Of a stretch of DNA of 64,000 bases, positions 12,198 through 23,472 are shown piece by piece (within the stretch, counting starts at the first letter, position 1; each line of letters begins with the position of its first letter). The stretch lies in the NCBI GenBank assembly GCA_948567375.1, contig OX419756.1:31598552-31662551 (forward strand). Direction: 5' to 3'. The notes beneath the pieces were generated by a model, which was given only the letters and a program-made list of their open reading frames with translations, was not told the origin of the DNA and searched no databases. Both the position numbers and the translations under genes were made by a program. Source of the stretch: Lunularia cruciata. Its lineage: Eukaryota > Streptophyta > Marchantiopsida > Lunulariales > Lunulariaceae.

Positions 12198-12588
12198 CTT
12201 TAACTTTAACGGACTGTTAAGGCGCCTGTTAGAGTCCTGTTATAGTTCACGGCGCCTTCGAGCTCGAATAAACTTCGTGTCATATTGGACTCTCTTAGAA
12301 TCAATGTCTACTCTTCGATGGATGACATCCAGTGTAGATAGAAGGGAAAATGCGGGATTTGTATGTAGTAATGGGAACGCCTGTGACATCGATTGAGTTC
12401 GAAAACGGATCGGTTTGGATATAGCCGCTGCAAGAATAGTTGAGTGGTAGTCTTTTGTTCTAGTCACCGGTAGGGGGTTTCATGGGATTATGGATACTTT
12501 ATGGGTGGATTAGATGTGTCGTAATTTTGGGGACGCCAAACATATCATGGGTATATCTTTCCAAAAGTTGTATTTGGACTCGTTTAAT

Positions 12589-12635
12589 GTTAGTGTAACA
12601 ATAGAGTCTTTCAAACACTCTATTGTTACGCTAAC
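12589..12635. repeat. 19-bp imperfect hairpin
   Basis: Arms 12589-12607 and 12617-12635 are complementary at 18 of 19 positions around a 9-nt loop. It may be a MITE-like remnant or a small RNA hairpin. No flanking target duplication was identified. Confidence 0.75.
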
Positions 12636-12982
12636 TTCATTTCCATTATACTAAATCTATCGATGCAAGTGCTAATGCAAGTTGGGATCCACATAAAGGT
12701 TTGACATTTGTAAAAGATACTTCCATGAGATACATATCCAAACATGGGATGATCTTGTATGATATATTAGTGCATGAAGAGTATCGAGTAATGAATATCA
12801 ATATTCAAACTCTCGGAGCACAAAGAGGGAAATACATGGATTGAATGCACGGTATTGAGTTTTGCTACTACATAGGGAGGAGAATGCAAGGAGTGCTAGA
12901 CTGCCAAATTAAAAAGGGTGTCGATGCTTGAAATTTGAATTAACATTTCTAGTTAGTGTTTATGGATCCATAATTGGTATCA

Positions 12983-13641
12983 TGTGTATATACATCACTA
13001 CCCAACATACATTGCTGTCAACATCATACACTATAGAAGCACAACTCACACATAAGTCATGCGTAAACTCTAAAATGCCACAATAATCAAATCGTTTACA
13101 ACTCGAATCAATTGGACTGAGATCAATACTTGATATGATCCTCAACAACTTGCCAACAAAAGGGCACTAATTATAGTCAAGCCACAACCACTCTAGCTAA
13201 GAGAATCTAGGTGACGCTCACCGGCTTTTTGTCCACTCTAACCAGGAACTCGATAGCTAAACATCAAAGAAGTGAGCTCTTTGGAGCTGCACTTCTAGGG
13301 TATACTCCTGATTTTGACCTAGGTCTCATCCCAATGGTCCCGCTCACGGCACACCTGAAGGTGCAAGTGATGATGTGCACCGCCATGAAGTCAGTACCAT
13401 AAACACAAAATCTGACCATCAAAAAGTAGTCTATGAGTAATTGCCAAAATGCCTCTAACTATTATCACTGGAATTCCAATCTTTGAGCAATCTAGATGCG
13501 ACACTACAAATGGCTTGATAGTTGTCGTGCGTATATACATTGCTACCCAACATACATTGTTGTCAACATTGTTGTCAGCATTATACACTATAGAAGCACA
13601 ACTCACACATAAGTCATACATAAACTCTAATATGCCACAAT
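12983..13641 (-). repeat. 3' terminal repeat complex of element 1 (A-B-A)
   Basis: An LTR block B (13,085-13,520) is flanked on both sides by copies of a roughly 105-bp block A (12,983-13,084 and 13,528-13,641) sharing ACACTATAGAAGCACAACTC. Both A copies carry ACCCAAC, where element 2 carries ACACAAC in both of its copies, so each pair evolved within one element. B matches the block at 29,790-30,223 at the other end of element 1. Confidence 0.8.
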
Positions 13642-13808
13642 CACATCCCTGGCTGGCGGTTAGGTCCCTCTAACTCCAGATAGCCATCTACTCCAAGTAT
13701 ATGGTATACCTTATGATGGGCAAAGATCATAAGACCGGGTGCTATGGAGCCCCATTGTTAGTCGCTTGTCTGCAATCTATACCATATAAAGAATAAACTA
13801 GCTATAGG

Positions 13809-13997
13809 TCAAGTACATCTAGGACATAACCACTGTCCCTGAGGAACCACCATGAGGGGAGGAGTCATACATGCCACATGCCATCCTCTAAAACAACTAT
13901 CACACACTAACATAGTAGCAACTCCACCAAAAGAGCCACATAACAACACCTTAAGCTTGCACATTAACTGCCAAGCTTGGGTCCATAGTACCATCAA
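13809..13997 (-). pseudogene. PHD finger at the C-terminus of element 1 polyprotein
   Basis: The last coding segment of the element, just inside the 3' terminal repeats. The frame contains LLCGSFGG, MLVCDSCFRGWH, ACMTPPL and QGQWLCPRC, ending in Thr and a stop. This is the pattern of a PHD zinc finger (C4HC3), a module that in other proteins binds histone H3 tails. The first cysteine pair is imperfect here. It follows the integrase region, where chromoviruses carry a chromodomain, so a targeting role is a fair inference. It is decayed and has no start of its own, since it was part of a polyprotein. Confidence 0.7.
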
Positions 13998-14656
13998 TGT
14001 TTAGGAGGTGGCATGGTGCACAATTGCACACATGATCCTTCCAAAAAACACCATCACGTCCTTCCAACACAAGGACTCTAGATGGCAAAACCTCACATAC
14101 TCTCAAGATAGTGCAGCTTGTCAAAACATCAAGTGTTGTTAGTGCTGTCTATTGTAGATATACAAAGTCACTTGGATGAAATCAACGGATCAAGGGTCTA
14201 TAACCTCCTCCTTGAATGGTAGCATAGCATAAATTATTTGTATGTTGAGTAATTGCCAAGTTCTCAAAGGCCATCGGCATCACTCTTCAAAAGATCTTTG
14301 CCCGCTGCAAACATGCGCTCATCCATACATCTGGATCATCCAAGTCCAAAACTACAATAGCATCTTCACAAATGGCTGTAGGTAAATTTGGATCTAGTCC
14401 ATAGAGTAGAAAGTACGGAGAGAAGGATGCTAAGGAGCCTTGCTAGCTGAACCAATAGCCCATGGACAACCAAGGTACTTGGAGATTGCAATTTCCCAAG
14501 TGGCCTCTCTACAAACCATACTTTTGCAATCCTCTCTTCACCGTCTGAACCACTCTCTCTGCTAAGCCATCTGCCTCAAGGTGATCTTGAGATATAGTAC
14601 GATGATCAATCAAAGCCTTGTCACACAAGACCTGAAATCCCCAAGAACTCTATACC

Positions 14657-15382
14657 TTAATCAGTCAAAACCTCAGTTGGTGCACCAAAATGACTAAGAA
14701 TTTGATCCAGGAACGAGTAAGTTGTCCTTTCACTAGACTTTTCAGGAAGTACCACCAACTCAATCCACTTGGAGAAGTGCTCCATTATCACCAAAACATA
14801 CCGATGATGTCTTACAGTCAATGATAAAGGTCCAACAAAGTCCAAACTCCAACGGTAACCCAATCCCATGATAGGTAATGAGTGTAACTATGGCGTAGGA
14901 GCATTGAATGATTCTCTAACTCAGTCACAAACCACACATTTGGCAACAAACTGTTGTACCTTGGTTTGCATACCGCACCACCAATAATGACTATGGAGTA
15001 AGCTATATATATGCTTTACTCCAAAATATCCTAGCTCCTCATGAGCATGATGGACCAACTGTGATCTCAAAGATGGAAGTGGTACTACTTGCATTCTACC
15101 ATCCTCCCATACACAAAAAAGGTATCTACCCTCCAATCTGAATTGTTTGGCTTGCTGAAGGACACAATCTCTCTCCTTGGCCCCAATTGTGCCACCTATA
15201 ACACCAATGCAAAGATAGTCCATTACTAAGATGTCACCATGAATGTCTCGCTGAATTGTACCAATATCTTCACTCTTTGGATGTGTGACCTTAATAACTC
15301 CTCTTGTATGCACTGAGAGAGATACCACCAAAGCCTCAGAAAATATACACAAAAAGGCCAATGCATGCCAACCTGGCACCAT
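14657..15382 (-). pseudogene. Integrase of element 1 (decayed)
   Basis: The HHCC zinc-binding region (HAHEELGYFGVKH followed by KCVVC, about 14,921-15,060) is followed by the catalytic core with WSLDFVGPL and FGAPTEVLTD (14,657-14,869), which supply the first two acidic residues of the DDE triad. The region after LTD is broken by stops. The enzyme would insert element cDNA into host chromosomes. Confidence 0.85.
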
Positions 15383-15511
15383 CTTCTCATCTGTCCCACC
15401 ATGCCAACGTGCTCCGGTCTGATCCTACTAGCTAGGACATGGGTTTCTACTCAACTCATCTACATCACGGTTCACCACTCCAAGTCTATAAACAACTATG
15501 AAATCATACTC

Positions 15512-15800
15512 CTATAAAATCAGAGCCCATCGTGCAAGCTTTCCTGAAAGCTTGTCGGACTCCATCAACCACTTCAGCGACTGATGATCAATGATGAGAG
15601 TGAATGGGTTACCAAATAAGTAACATTGGAAATGTGCTACTACCCAAATTGCTACCAAGTACTCTCCCTCATATGAACTATACTTCACCTCTATTGAATT
15701 GTTGGAGTGACTAGCGTAGGTCACCACAAACTCCTTCTCCTCATCATCATGTTGGGTGAGCACTACTCCAAGCCCCAACATACTCCAATCAGTTTGAACT
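15512..15800 (-). pseudogene. RNase H domain of element 1
   Basis: The frame reads VVTYASHSNN, YSSYEGEYLVAIW and PFTLIIDHQSLKWLM, the typical Ty3/gypsy RNase H pattern that removes the RNA strand during reverse transcription. It lies between reverse transcriptase and integrase, as in Ty3/gypsy rather than Copia elements. Confidence 0.85.
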
Positions 15801-15904
15801 TGAAATGGTCATCCTCTGATCGGTCTCCTCAAAATAGGAGTAGATGTCAACCTCTCCTTGAGCTCTACAAAAGCTCTCTCTTGCTCATCTCCCCAACACC
15901 ACTC

Positions 15905-16809
15905 TTATGTAAGCTTGGTCAGTTTCATCAAGGCCTTGGCAATGGCACTAAATCCTCTAACATAACGGCAATAGAAGTTTACCAACCCAAGCAATGCTCG
16001 TACTCTACTCACATCCATAGGCCAAGGAATACGTGCAATAGCCTCCACCTTGGTTTGTTGCACACCAAATCCTCCAAGGTAGATAGTGTGACTCAAATAC
16101 TCAACCTGCTCATGGAAGAACGTGCACTTCCCAAGATGTAATTTGAGTCCATGAGATCTCAACCTCTCAAACAACTCCAAAAATTGTCTCTCATGCTCTT
16201 CCACAGTAGTGTTATAGACTAAAATGTCATCAATATAACACCGAGCAAAATCCAATCCAGCTAGGATCCTATCTATGACCCTTTGGAACTCAACAAGAGC
16301 ATTCTTTAACCCAAATGGTAAGAACCTCCACTGATATAACACCTCCTTGCTGTGAGGATCAATAGCTCAAAATGTTGTCTTGGACTTATCTTCCTCCTTG
16401 ATTGACAACTGATGATACCCCGTTTGAAGATCCAAAGTACTAAAGACCTTTGCATACCAATCACATCAAAAATCTCCTCCGGTGTAGGCATGGCATACCG
16501 ATCAGCCCTAGTCTGTAGGTTGATAGGACGGTAATCTCCACACATCTACCTATTTGTGTAGTTTCCATGCATATCCTTCTTGGTTGGCATCACTATCGTT
16601 GATGCATACTTTCCACGTGAAATCTCCATCAAACCAACCTCAAAAAGGTCTATACTTTGACTCTGAATCAATGTCCTCTCCATGTCACTATAACAATAAG
16701 GACGTCTTAAAATTGATCTATAGCTAGTTAGCTCAATCCGTATACCATGTCCTTTTAGAGCACGCAAATCCCTCATACTAAAGGAAAAAAAACTTGTGTG
16801 GCTCCTCAA
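15905..16809 (-). pseudogene. Reverse transcriptase of element 1 (decayed)
   Basis: Recognisable RT motifs in order: CGDYRPIN, LPFGLKNA, and CYIDDILVYN with the YxDD catalytic site at 16,226-16,237. A TAG at 16,546-16,548 stands where element 2 has TGG, and a frameshift separates the YRPIN and FGLKNA parts. The enzyme copies element RNA into DNA; this copy cannot be made intact. Confidence 0.9.
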
Positions 16810-17279
16810 GAACCTACAAACCCTCCGTCTTTCCTCTCCTGTAAACTTGGGTCCAAGATCTGGCTCCCAAGTATCCTTTGTAACTGTCGCAAGAGTGGAA
16901 GATGTATTGACTAGCTGCTACTTTGAGCCCTTAGGAGCAGTAGTGTCATGCTCTCGACCACTAGAGGTTCCAACCTCTATGTGAAAAACTCCCTCCACTC
17001 TAGCTGCAAGCTCCACATGTCCTCTAGCTGCATCCCAAGTGGACCAAGGGTGTAATCCAAGTAGCCCACACTCACCTGGATGGACTCCAAGTAGACCACT
17101 CTCCCTAGTAGCTACTGGATGTGTCCCAAGAATACCATGTCCACTTGGTCCATCGCCCCCAACATGTGCTTGAAATTGTCTTGATAGGCATAGGGCTCAC
17201 AAGTATCCAAGTGGTGATGCCTATCAAGTGCATCCTACACTGCTCTGCCAAACCAAGGCTCACAATTTAGGTCAAATAG

Positions 17280-18330
17280 TTCAAGTCCACAGCCTGACCA
17301 AACACCTCACGCTTGGATGCCTCTAATACTGCTAGAACAATGGTAATACCAATGCAAAAACCCATTGCTAGCTCTCTCTCATCAGTGTTGGGCTCCACCA
17401 ACTGCTATAACTGTGAGTCCCAAACAAGTCCAAGTCCTCCCTCTCAAAAAGCATGAGAGCATGGGAAACTCATGAATGAATGAAATGTAGCTCTAGGGCT
17501 ATCCAACTAGGTTCACCACTACCATAGGTGACCTATTAGCCACTACCACCATCTGAGATTGACGCCTTACATCCAAGATGTCATCAACAAGGATGTGGTC
17601 TAGTCATTGAATCCCATCATATGTACGTTGTAACACCTCTCTAGGTAAGAAGTTCATCCACCAAAGACAAAGACGATGAGCCCGTGATCCTACTCTGGTT
17701 GCACCCAAATACAACAAGTCCTATTCAAGAATAGACCTGATGTGTACTCGCCACCACTCGGGTATAAGAATCACCCATCAAAGGAACGTTCTCCAAAAGA
17801 TAAGCTGGAGAAATAGACTGATGGACTTGAAGATGTCATGGTATCCATAACATCTCCCAAAACACACCAGAATAAGGATCCTGAAGACCCAAACCTTAGC
17901 TAGCATGTGTATGTCCCTGATATGGCCATCCCAAAATCACCAAATGAACATGCCCATGTTGTTCTATATCATACGCCCCCAATAAGGAAATGTTTGCTAG
18001 TAGGGCCTTATGGTAACCTTTGACTGGTGACATCAATAATAACTCAAGATACTGATAGGCCAAGTGTGCCATGTGATGTAGAGAGACTTGCCTAGCAATC
18101 TCATCTTTCTCCACATACAAGTACCTCTGTACTTGTATACACGCTTGTAGGAACGTTGCTAGTCCAATGCTAATCCCACCAAACAACTCTAATAGACAAA
18201 CTCCCTCTATTGGATACTGCCAAGCAGTGAATGTGGTATCTAGAGGTGTTAAGGCAATTGACTTTGGAGGCTCATTCTCACACTCATCTCCTAGTGGTAC
18301 AAAGGCTCCACTCCAAGCCTGCTGCACCAA
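17280..18330 (-). pseudogene. C5-cytosine DNA methyltransferase-like domain inside element 1
   Basis: Between protease and reverse transcriptase the translation matches DNMT motifs in the right order. Motif I is LLELFGGI (18,172-18,192), motif II is YVEKDEIARQ, motif IV is LGWPYQGH (17,911-17,931), and motif VI is LENV (about 17,785-17,796). A motif VIII-like AHRL.LWW lies at about 17,651-17,685, a motif IX-like DERE.AMGF at about 17,367-17,397, and a motif X-like FGQAVDLN at about 17,280-17,313. Such enzymes transfer methyl from S-adenosylmethionine to cytosine in DNA. The catalytic Cys of the PCQ loop is Tyr here and there are several stops, so this copy is dead. Retrotransposon-encoded DNMTs have been reported, as I recall, in charophyte algae and dinoflagellates. 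An alternative is a DNMT-fold domain with another role. Confidence 0.7.
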
Positions 18331-18639
18331 CCGATCTGCATGCTACTGCAATGCCTCCTCTGAACTCCACAATGGAACATCCAAGGTGGATGGAACAATC
18401 CCACTTGTACTCCAAATCCGAGTGATCTCCTATGGTATTAGAGTATCCTCTACATGGGCGTTCCCCTCTAGTAACTCACCAGGCCAAGTAACTGCACCAT
18501 TGAAAGCTAAAAGTTGAAACTGATGTTACCATGGTTTCGGACTGTAGTGAGCCAAGACTACCACTACTAAAGCATACTGGTAGGCGACATACTCATCCCT
18601 CACTAGAGTGCTAACCTGGTCTATAGGAGGCTGTCTCCT

Positions 18640-19000
18640 CCCAATAGTCAATCTTAAAACCCATGGGATACAACATTGCTCCTCCAACTAGCACATCATA
18701 TCACTCAGTTATTGTCGCAATAGCTTGAGCTCTCACCACCGAGCTATCAATTGGATGACCAGGCTAAACCTGAACAACAAGCTCTCCATGTGTGATGTAC
18801 TGTGTCAAACCACCACCTAGAGATGTCTGGATCTGAAATGGACACCTCTCTACATTGGTCTTTCGTAACTCTAGACCGACTATTGTAGCCTTACCCTACA
18901 TAAGGAGTTGTGCACCAGAGTCTAACAAGACTCTATATGGTGTATAGATCTTCCTTGAAGGTCCCACCTAGCAGATAATCCCCCTTTGGTTATCCAATAA
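18640..19000 (-). pseudogene. Retropepsin-like protease of element 1
   Basis: LLDSGAQLL is encoded around 18,911-18,922 (the Asp-Ser-Gly-Ala catalytic loop of an aspartic protease), followed by a stop after a Met codon and then GGLTQYIT and DVLVGGAMLYPMGF. The position between the gag zinc knuckle and the later enzymes fits. The enzyme would cleave the polyprotein. Confidence 0.65.
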
Positions 19001-19651
19001 GAGAACACCAGGTGTGAACCGCGCTCTCTTGAAGGCCAGTCTAGTTGGCAACTCCTCTAGTCTAGCCACTATTGCCTACCATAAACCATTGGTTTTTGAA
19101 CAAATCCCATGCTCCTCAACCAAGTCAGCTCCTCTATCAACCACCTCTACTCTAGTAGTAGGAACTACATCATCCCTACTCTCACAAAGCATGGTAGCCA
19201 ACCGGAACATTGGGGTTGGTTCAACTCCCAATGTAAACATGTCACTGGCTGAAAACAAAGGGCACCGCATAATCAGTTGAGCCGCCCCCAATATCATGCT
19301 TGACTCAGTTTGTGCAGTAGCAGGTAGCTGACTAGTAAGTAGTCTATCATGCATCCCATAACCACCTACCACATATGCATGGGACATCTCCAATGCCTTA
19401 GATAGCATGAAAGACTGGGGAAGTCTAACCTATCTCCCAACCTCTCCTCTCTGTGGATCCAACTCCACTGACGCTCCTCTAGGCTCTGGAGCATGTATTG
19501 CACTCCTAGTCACTACTATAGATGCATCCACCTATGCTGCTCTGCACATGAAATCCAAAGCATCTCTATCACCAACATATGAGGTGGAAGCCTGAGCATC
19601 CAAATCTGATCTCCTTCGAGCAATGGCCATACTAGCCAATCTGTGCTCCAA

Positions 19652-20455
19652 CTACTCAATCCAAGTAGCCATAGTTGTATCAAAAGTAAAGGTAGGTATT
19701 GCACCTCTACTATCTCGTCCTCCATGAACTGGAGCTCCTCTACTACTTGCCATAGCAGCCCTACTACTCTGTAACTCCGGGTGTAAGGTCAAAGCATCGG
19801 TCACTAGTGTGACCAAATCTATAGCTATGCTCACATTGCCTTTGTGTTGGCTGCAATGCACCAGAGGTATAGGTCCACTGCCTTGAGTACACTCTCTCAT
19901 ATGGTGAAGTCCAACAAGCAACACTACCACTCATTGGTTGTTGTTGACTTGAAAAGGAAGGTAAGGGTCTAGCTCCACTACGCCCTCCACTCACTCCATT
20001 AGGCCCTCCACTTGCTCCATAGGATTTGAGATATCTACCTTGTCCTCAAAAACCAACTTGGCATGGTGCACTCTGGTGCACTCTAGAAGAAGTAACAACT
20101 ATGGATGAGGTTTCCCTACCAAATCTAGATGTCACTACACTCTCCTCCACCATGTAGATCTCAATACGCTCAGCCAAACCAAAGACCACCACTGCCAAAG
20201 TGGGCGAAGTAGCCTGTAACAACGTAGCATCACAAACTTTACGTCGTAACTTCCTGTCTAATGTCCCATACCAAAACTGGATTATCTGGGCCTTAGTAAC
20301 TCCTTGAGTGAAACTGATCAGCTGCCTCATGCGAATATATGCCTTGCATAGGCTCTCTCTAGCCTTTGTTAGAACTCTTGCAAGCTCCTCAGCTTGTCAT
20401 TCCGTGCTCTTTGGTAGCTCTGCCTCAAACACTAGAAGAACTCCACCATGGGGTT
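19652..20455 (-). pseudogene. Gag C-terminal half of element 1, with altered zinc knuckle
   Basis: RQLISFTQG and FWYGTLDRKLRRKV mark the gag capsid region (20,046-20,330). A Ser/Gln-rich spacer leads to CEHSYRFGHTSDRC (19,794-19,835), a CCHC nucleocapsid knuckle whose second Cys is Ser. Gag breaks off at 20,455, where element 2 is inserted, and resumes at 27,877. Confidence 0.8.
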
Positions 20456-21130
20456 TATTGTGCGCATATACATTACTACACAACATACATCATTGTCAAC
20501 ATCATACACTATAGAAGCACAACTCACACATAAGTCATACATAGACTCTAAAGTGCCATAATAATCAGATTTTTTACCACTCTCAACTCAACTCAACTCA
20601 GATCAGTACTTGATCTATCACTCTATAAACTGCCAACAATTGGGCATTGATTACAGTCAAGCCACACCCACTCTACCTAAGAGAATTCAGGTTACACTTG
20701 CCGGCCTCTATCCACCATAGCCAGGAACTCGAAAGCTCGACATCAGAGAAGTGAGCTCTTTGGAGTTGCACATTGAAAGTATACCCCTTGGACTCGAGCT
20801 AGGTCTTAAACCCCAACAATCCCACTAACGGCACACTTGACGGAGCAAATGGTGCAAACGGTGCAAAGTGACAATGGGCTCCACCATGAAGTCAATACCC
20901 CAAACACAAAATCTGATTGTTGGAAAGTAGTCTTTGAGAAACTGCTAAAATAACTCTAACTACTATCACTGGAACTCCAGTGTCCAAGCAATCTAGATGC
21001 AACACTACAAATGGTGTGATAGTTATCGTGTGTATATACATTGCTACACAACATACATCGTTATCAACATTATACACTATAGAAGCACAACTCACACATA
21101 AGTCATACATAGACTCTAAAGTGCCATAAT
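20456..21130 (-). repeat. 3' terminal repeat complex of element 2 (A-B-A)
   Basis: Same arrangement as at the end of element 1: A (20,459-20,562), LTR block B (20,563-21,021), A (21,029-21,130). B pairs with 27,419-27,875. Confidence 0.8.
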
Positions 21131-21297
21131 TGCTCCCCTAGTTGGCGGTTAGGTCTCTCTAACTCTAGATAGCCATCTACTCCAAGTATATGGTATACCC
21201 TATGATGGGCAAAGATCAGAAGGTCGGGTGCTATGGAGCCTCATCGTTAGTCACATGTCTGCAATCTATATCATATAAAGAATGAACTAGCTAATGG

Positions 21298-21440
21298 TCA
21301 AGTACATCTAGGACATACCCATTGTCCTTGAGGAACCACTATGAGGGGAGGAGTCATACATGCCATATGCCATCCTCTTGAACAGCTATCACACACTAAC
21401 ATAGTAGTAGCTCCACCAGAAGAGCCACATACACCTCAAG
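21298..21440 (-). pseudogene. PHD finger remnant of element 2
   Basis: Translation gives CGSSGG, MLVCDSCSRGWHMAC, TPPLIVVPQGQW and CPRCT then stop, closely matching the PHD finger of element 1. An upstream frameshift puts it out of frame with the integrase. Conservation of the zinc ligands in both copies shows the finger belonged to the family's ancestor and was not picked up by one copy. Confidence 0.7.
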
Positions 21441-21621
21441 CCTGCACATACAAGTGCCAAGCTTGGTTCCATAGTACCATCAATGTTTGGGAGGTGGCAT
21501 GGCACAAAATTGCGTACATGATCCTTCCAAACAACACCATCATGTCCTTCCAACACAAGGACTCTAGATGGAAAAACCTCACTCACTCTCAAGATAGTGC
21601 GGCCTATTGAAACATCAAGTG

Positions 21622-22532
21622 TCATTGGTGCTGGCTGTTGTAGATATACAAAGTCACTTGGATGAAATCAACAAACCGAGGGTCTATAATCTCCTCCTCA
21701 AATGGTAGCATAGCGTAAGTATCTCTATGATGAGCAATCATCAAGTTCTCAAAGGCCATCGGCATCACTCTTTGAAAGATCTCTGCCCGTTGAGAACATG
21801 CGCTTATCCATACATCTGGATCATCCAAGTCCAAGACTATAGTAGCATCTTGACAGATGGCTGCCGGTAAATTTGGATCTCGTACATAGAGTAGGAAGTG
21901 AGGAGAGAAGGATGCTAAGGAGCCTTGTCGGATGAATTGATAGCCCATGGCCAACCAAGGTAATTGGAGATCCCAATCTCCCAAGTGGCATCTCTGCAAA
22001 CCATACTTTTGCAATCCTCTCTTCACCGTTTGAACCACTCTCTTTGCTAAGCCATTTGCCTCAAGGTGATCTCAAGATGTAGTCTGATGATCAATCAAAG
22101 CTTTGTCACACAAGACCTAAAACTCCATCAAGAACTTTGTACCTTGATCAGCCAAAACCTCAGTTGGTGCACCAAAATGACTTAGATGGAACGAGTAAGT
22201 TGTCCCTTCATTAGACTTGTTAGGAAGTGCCACCAACTCTATCCACTTGGAGAAGTGCTCCACCATCACCAAAACATACTGATGATATCTCACGGTCAAC
22301 AGTAAAGGTCCAGCAAAGTCCAAACTCCAGCGGTAATCCAATCCCATGATAGGTAATGGGTGTAACTATGGTGTAGGAGCATTGAATGATGCTCTAACTT
22401 GGTCACAAACCACACATCTACCAACAAACTGCTATACCTCGATCTGCATACGGCACCACCAATAATGACTCTAGAGTAAGCTATATGCTTGACCCCAAAA
22501 TGTCCTAGCTCCTCATGAGCATGACGGACCAA
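21622..22532 (-). pseudogene. Integrase of element 2 (decayed)
   Basis: The HHCC region begins HAHEELGHFGVKH (near 22,520), the core has WSLDFAGPL and FGAPTEVLADQG (22,117-22,347), and a long C-terminal part lies at 21,622-22,038 with GDWDLQLPWLAMGY and DDPDVWISACSQRAE. The C-terminal segment leads toward the PHD finger. Confidence 0.85.
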
Positions 22533-23003
22533 CTATGGTCCCTAAGATGGAAGTGGTACTACTTGCACTCTACCATCCTCCCATACACACAAAAGATGCA
22601 TGCACTCCAATCTGAACCATTGGGCTTGTAGAAGAACACGGTCTCTCTCCTTGGCCCCAACTGTGCCACCCACAACACCAATGCAAAGATAGTCCATCAC
22701 TAAGACATCATCATAAATATCTCGCTAAACTATACCAATATCTTCACTCTTTGGATCTTTGACCTCAATAACTCCTCTTGTATGCACTAAGAGAGATACC
22801 ACCAAAGCCTTAGAAAATATACATAGAAAGGCAGATGCATGCCAACTTGGCACCATCTCCTCATCTGTCTCACCATGCCAACGTGCTCCAGTCTGATCCT
22901 GCTGGCTGAGATATGGCTTTCTACTCAACCCATCTACATCATGGTTCACCACTCCAGGTTTATGAACAATCGTGAAATCATACTCTTGTAAAATCAGAGC
23001 CCA

Positions 23004-23255
23004 TCATGCAAGCTTCACTGAAAGCTTGTCAGACTCCATCAACCACTTCAGTGGTTGATGATCAGTGATGAGAGTGAATGGGTTACCAAATAGGTAACAT
23101 TGGAAATGTGCTACTACCCAAACTACTACCAAGCACTCTCCCTCATATGAACTATACTTTGCCTTTGCTGAATTGATGGAGCAATTAGCATAGGCCACCA
23201 CAAACTCCTTCCCCTCATCATCATGTTGGGTGAGCACCGCTCCAAGCCCCAACAT
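23004..23255 (-). pseudogene. RNase H domain of element 2
   Basis: The frame shows GAVLTQHDDEGKEFVVAYA, YSSYEGECLVVVW and FTLITDHQPLKWLM, the Ty3/gypsy RNase H pattern, less decayed than in element 1. Confidence 0.85.
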
Positions 23256-23472
23256 ACTCCAATCTGTATGAACCTGAAATGCTCATCCTCTAATTGGTCT
23301 CCTCAAAGTAGGAGCAGATGCCAACCTCTCTTGGAGCTCTATAAAAGCTCTCTCTTGCTCATCTTCCCAACACCACTCCTGTGTAAGCTTGGTTAGTTTT
23401 ATCAAGGCCTTGGCAATGGCACAAAAATCCTCTAATATAGCGGCAATAGAAGTTTGCCAACCCAAGGAATGC

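Larger units (their letters stand above)
11743..12982. other. RAD51 upstream region and flank of the retrotransposon block
   Basis: No gene is recognised. It contains the presumed RAD51 promoter, a 22-base G run and a 19-bp imperfect hairpin (both listed separately), then the left edge of the retrotransposon at about 12,983. Confidence 0.5.

Noticed and set aside
15707-16141. Plus-strand frame of 144 codons
   Set aside because: Antisense shadow of the RT and RNase H region of element 1.
18167-18517. Plus-strand frame of 116 codons
   Set aside because: Antisense shadow of the methyltransferase-like domain.
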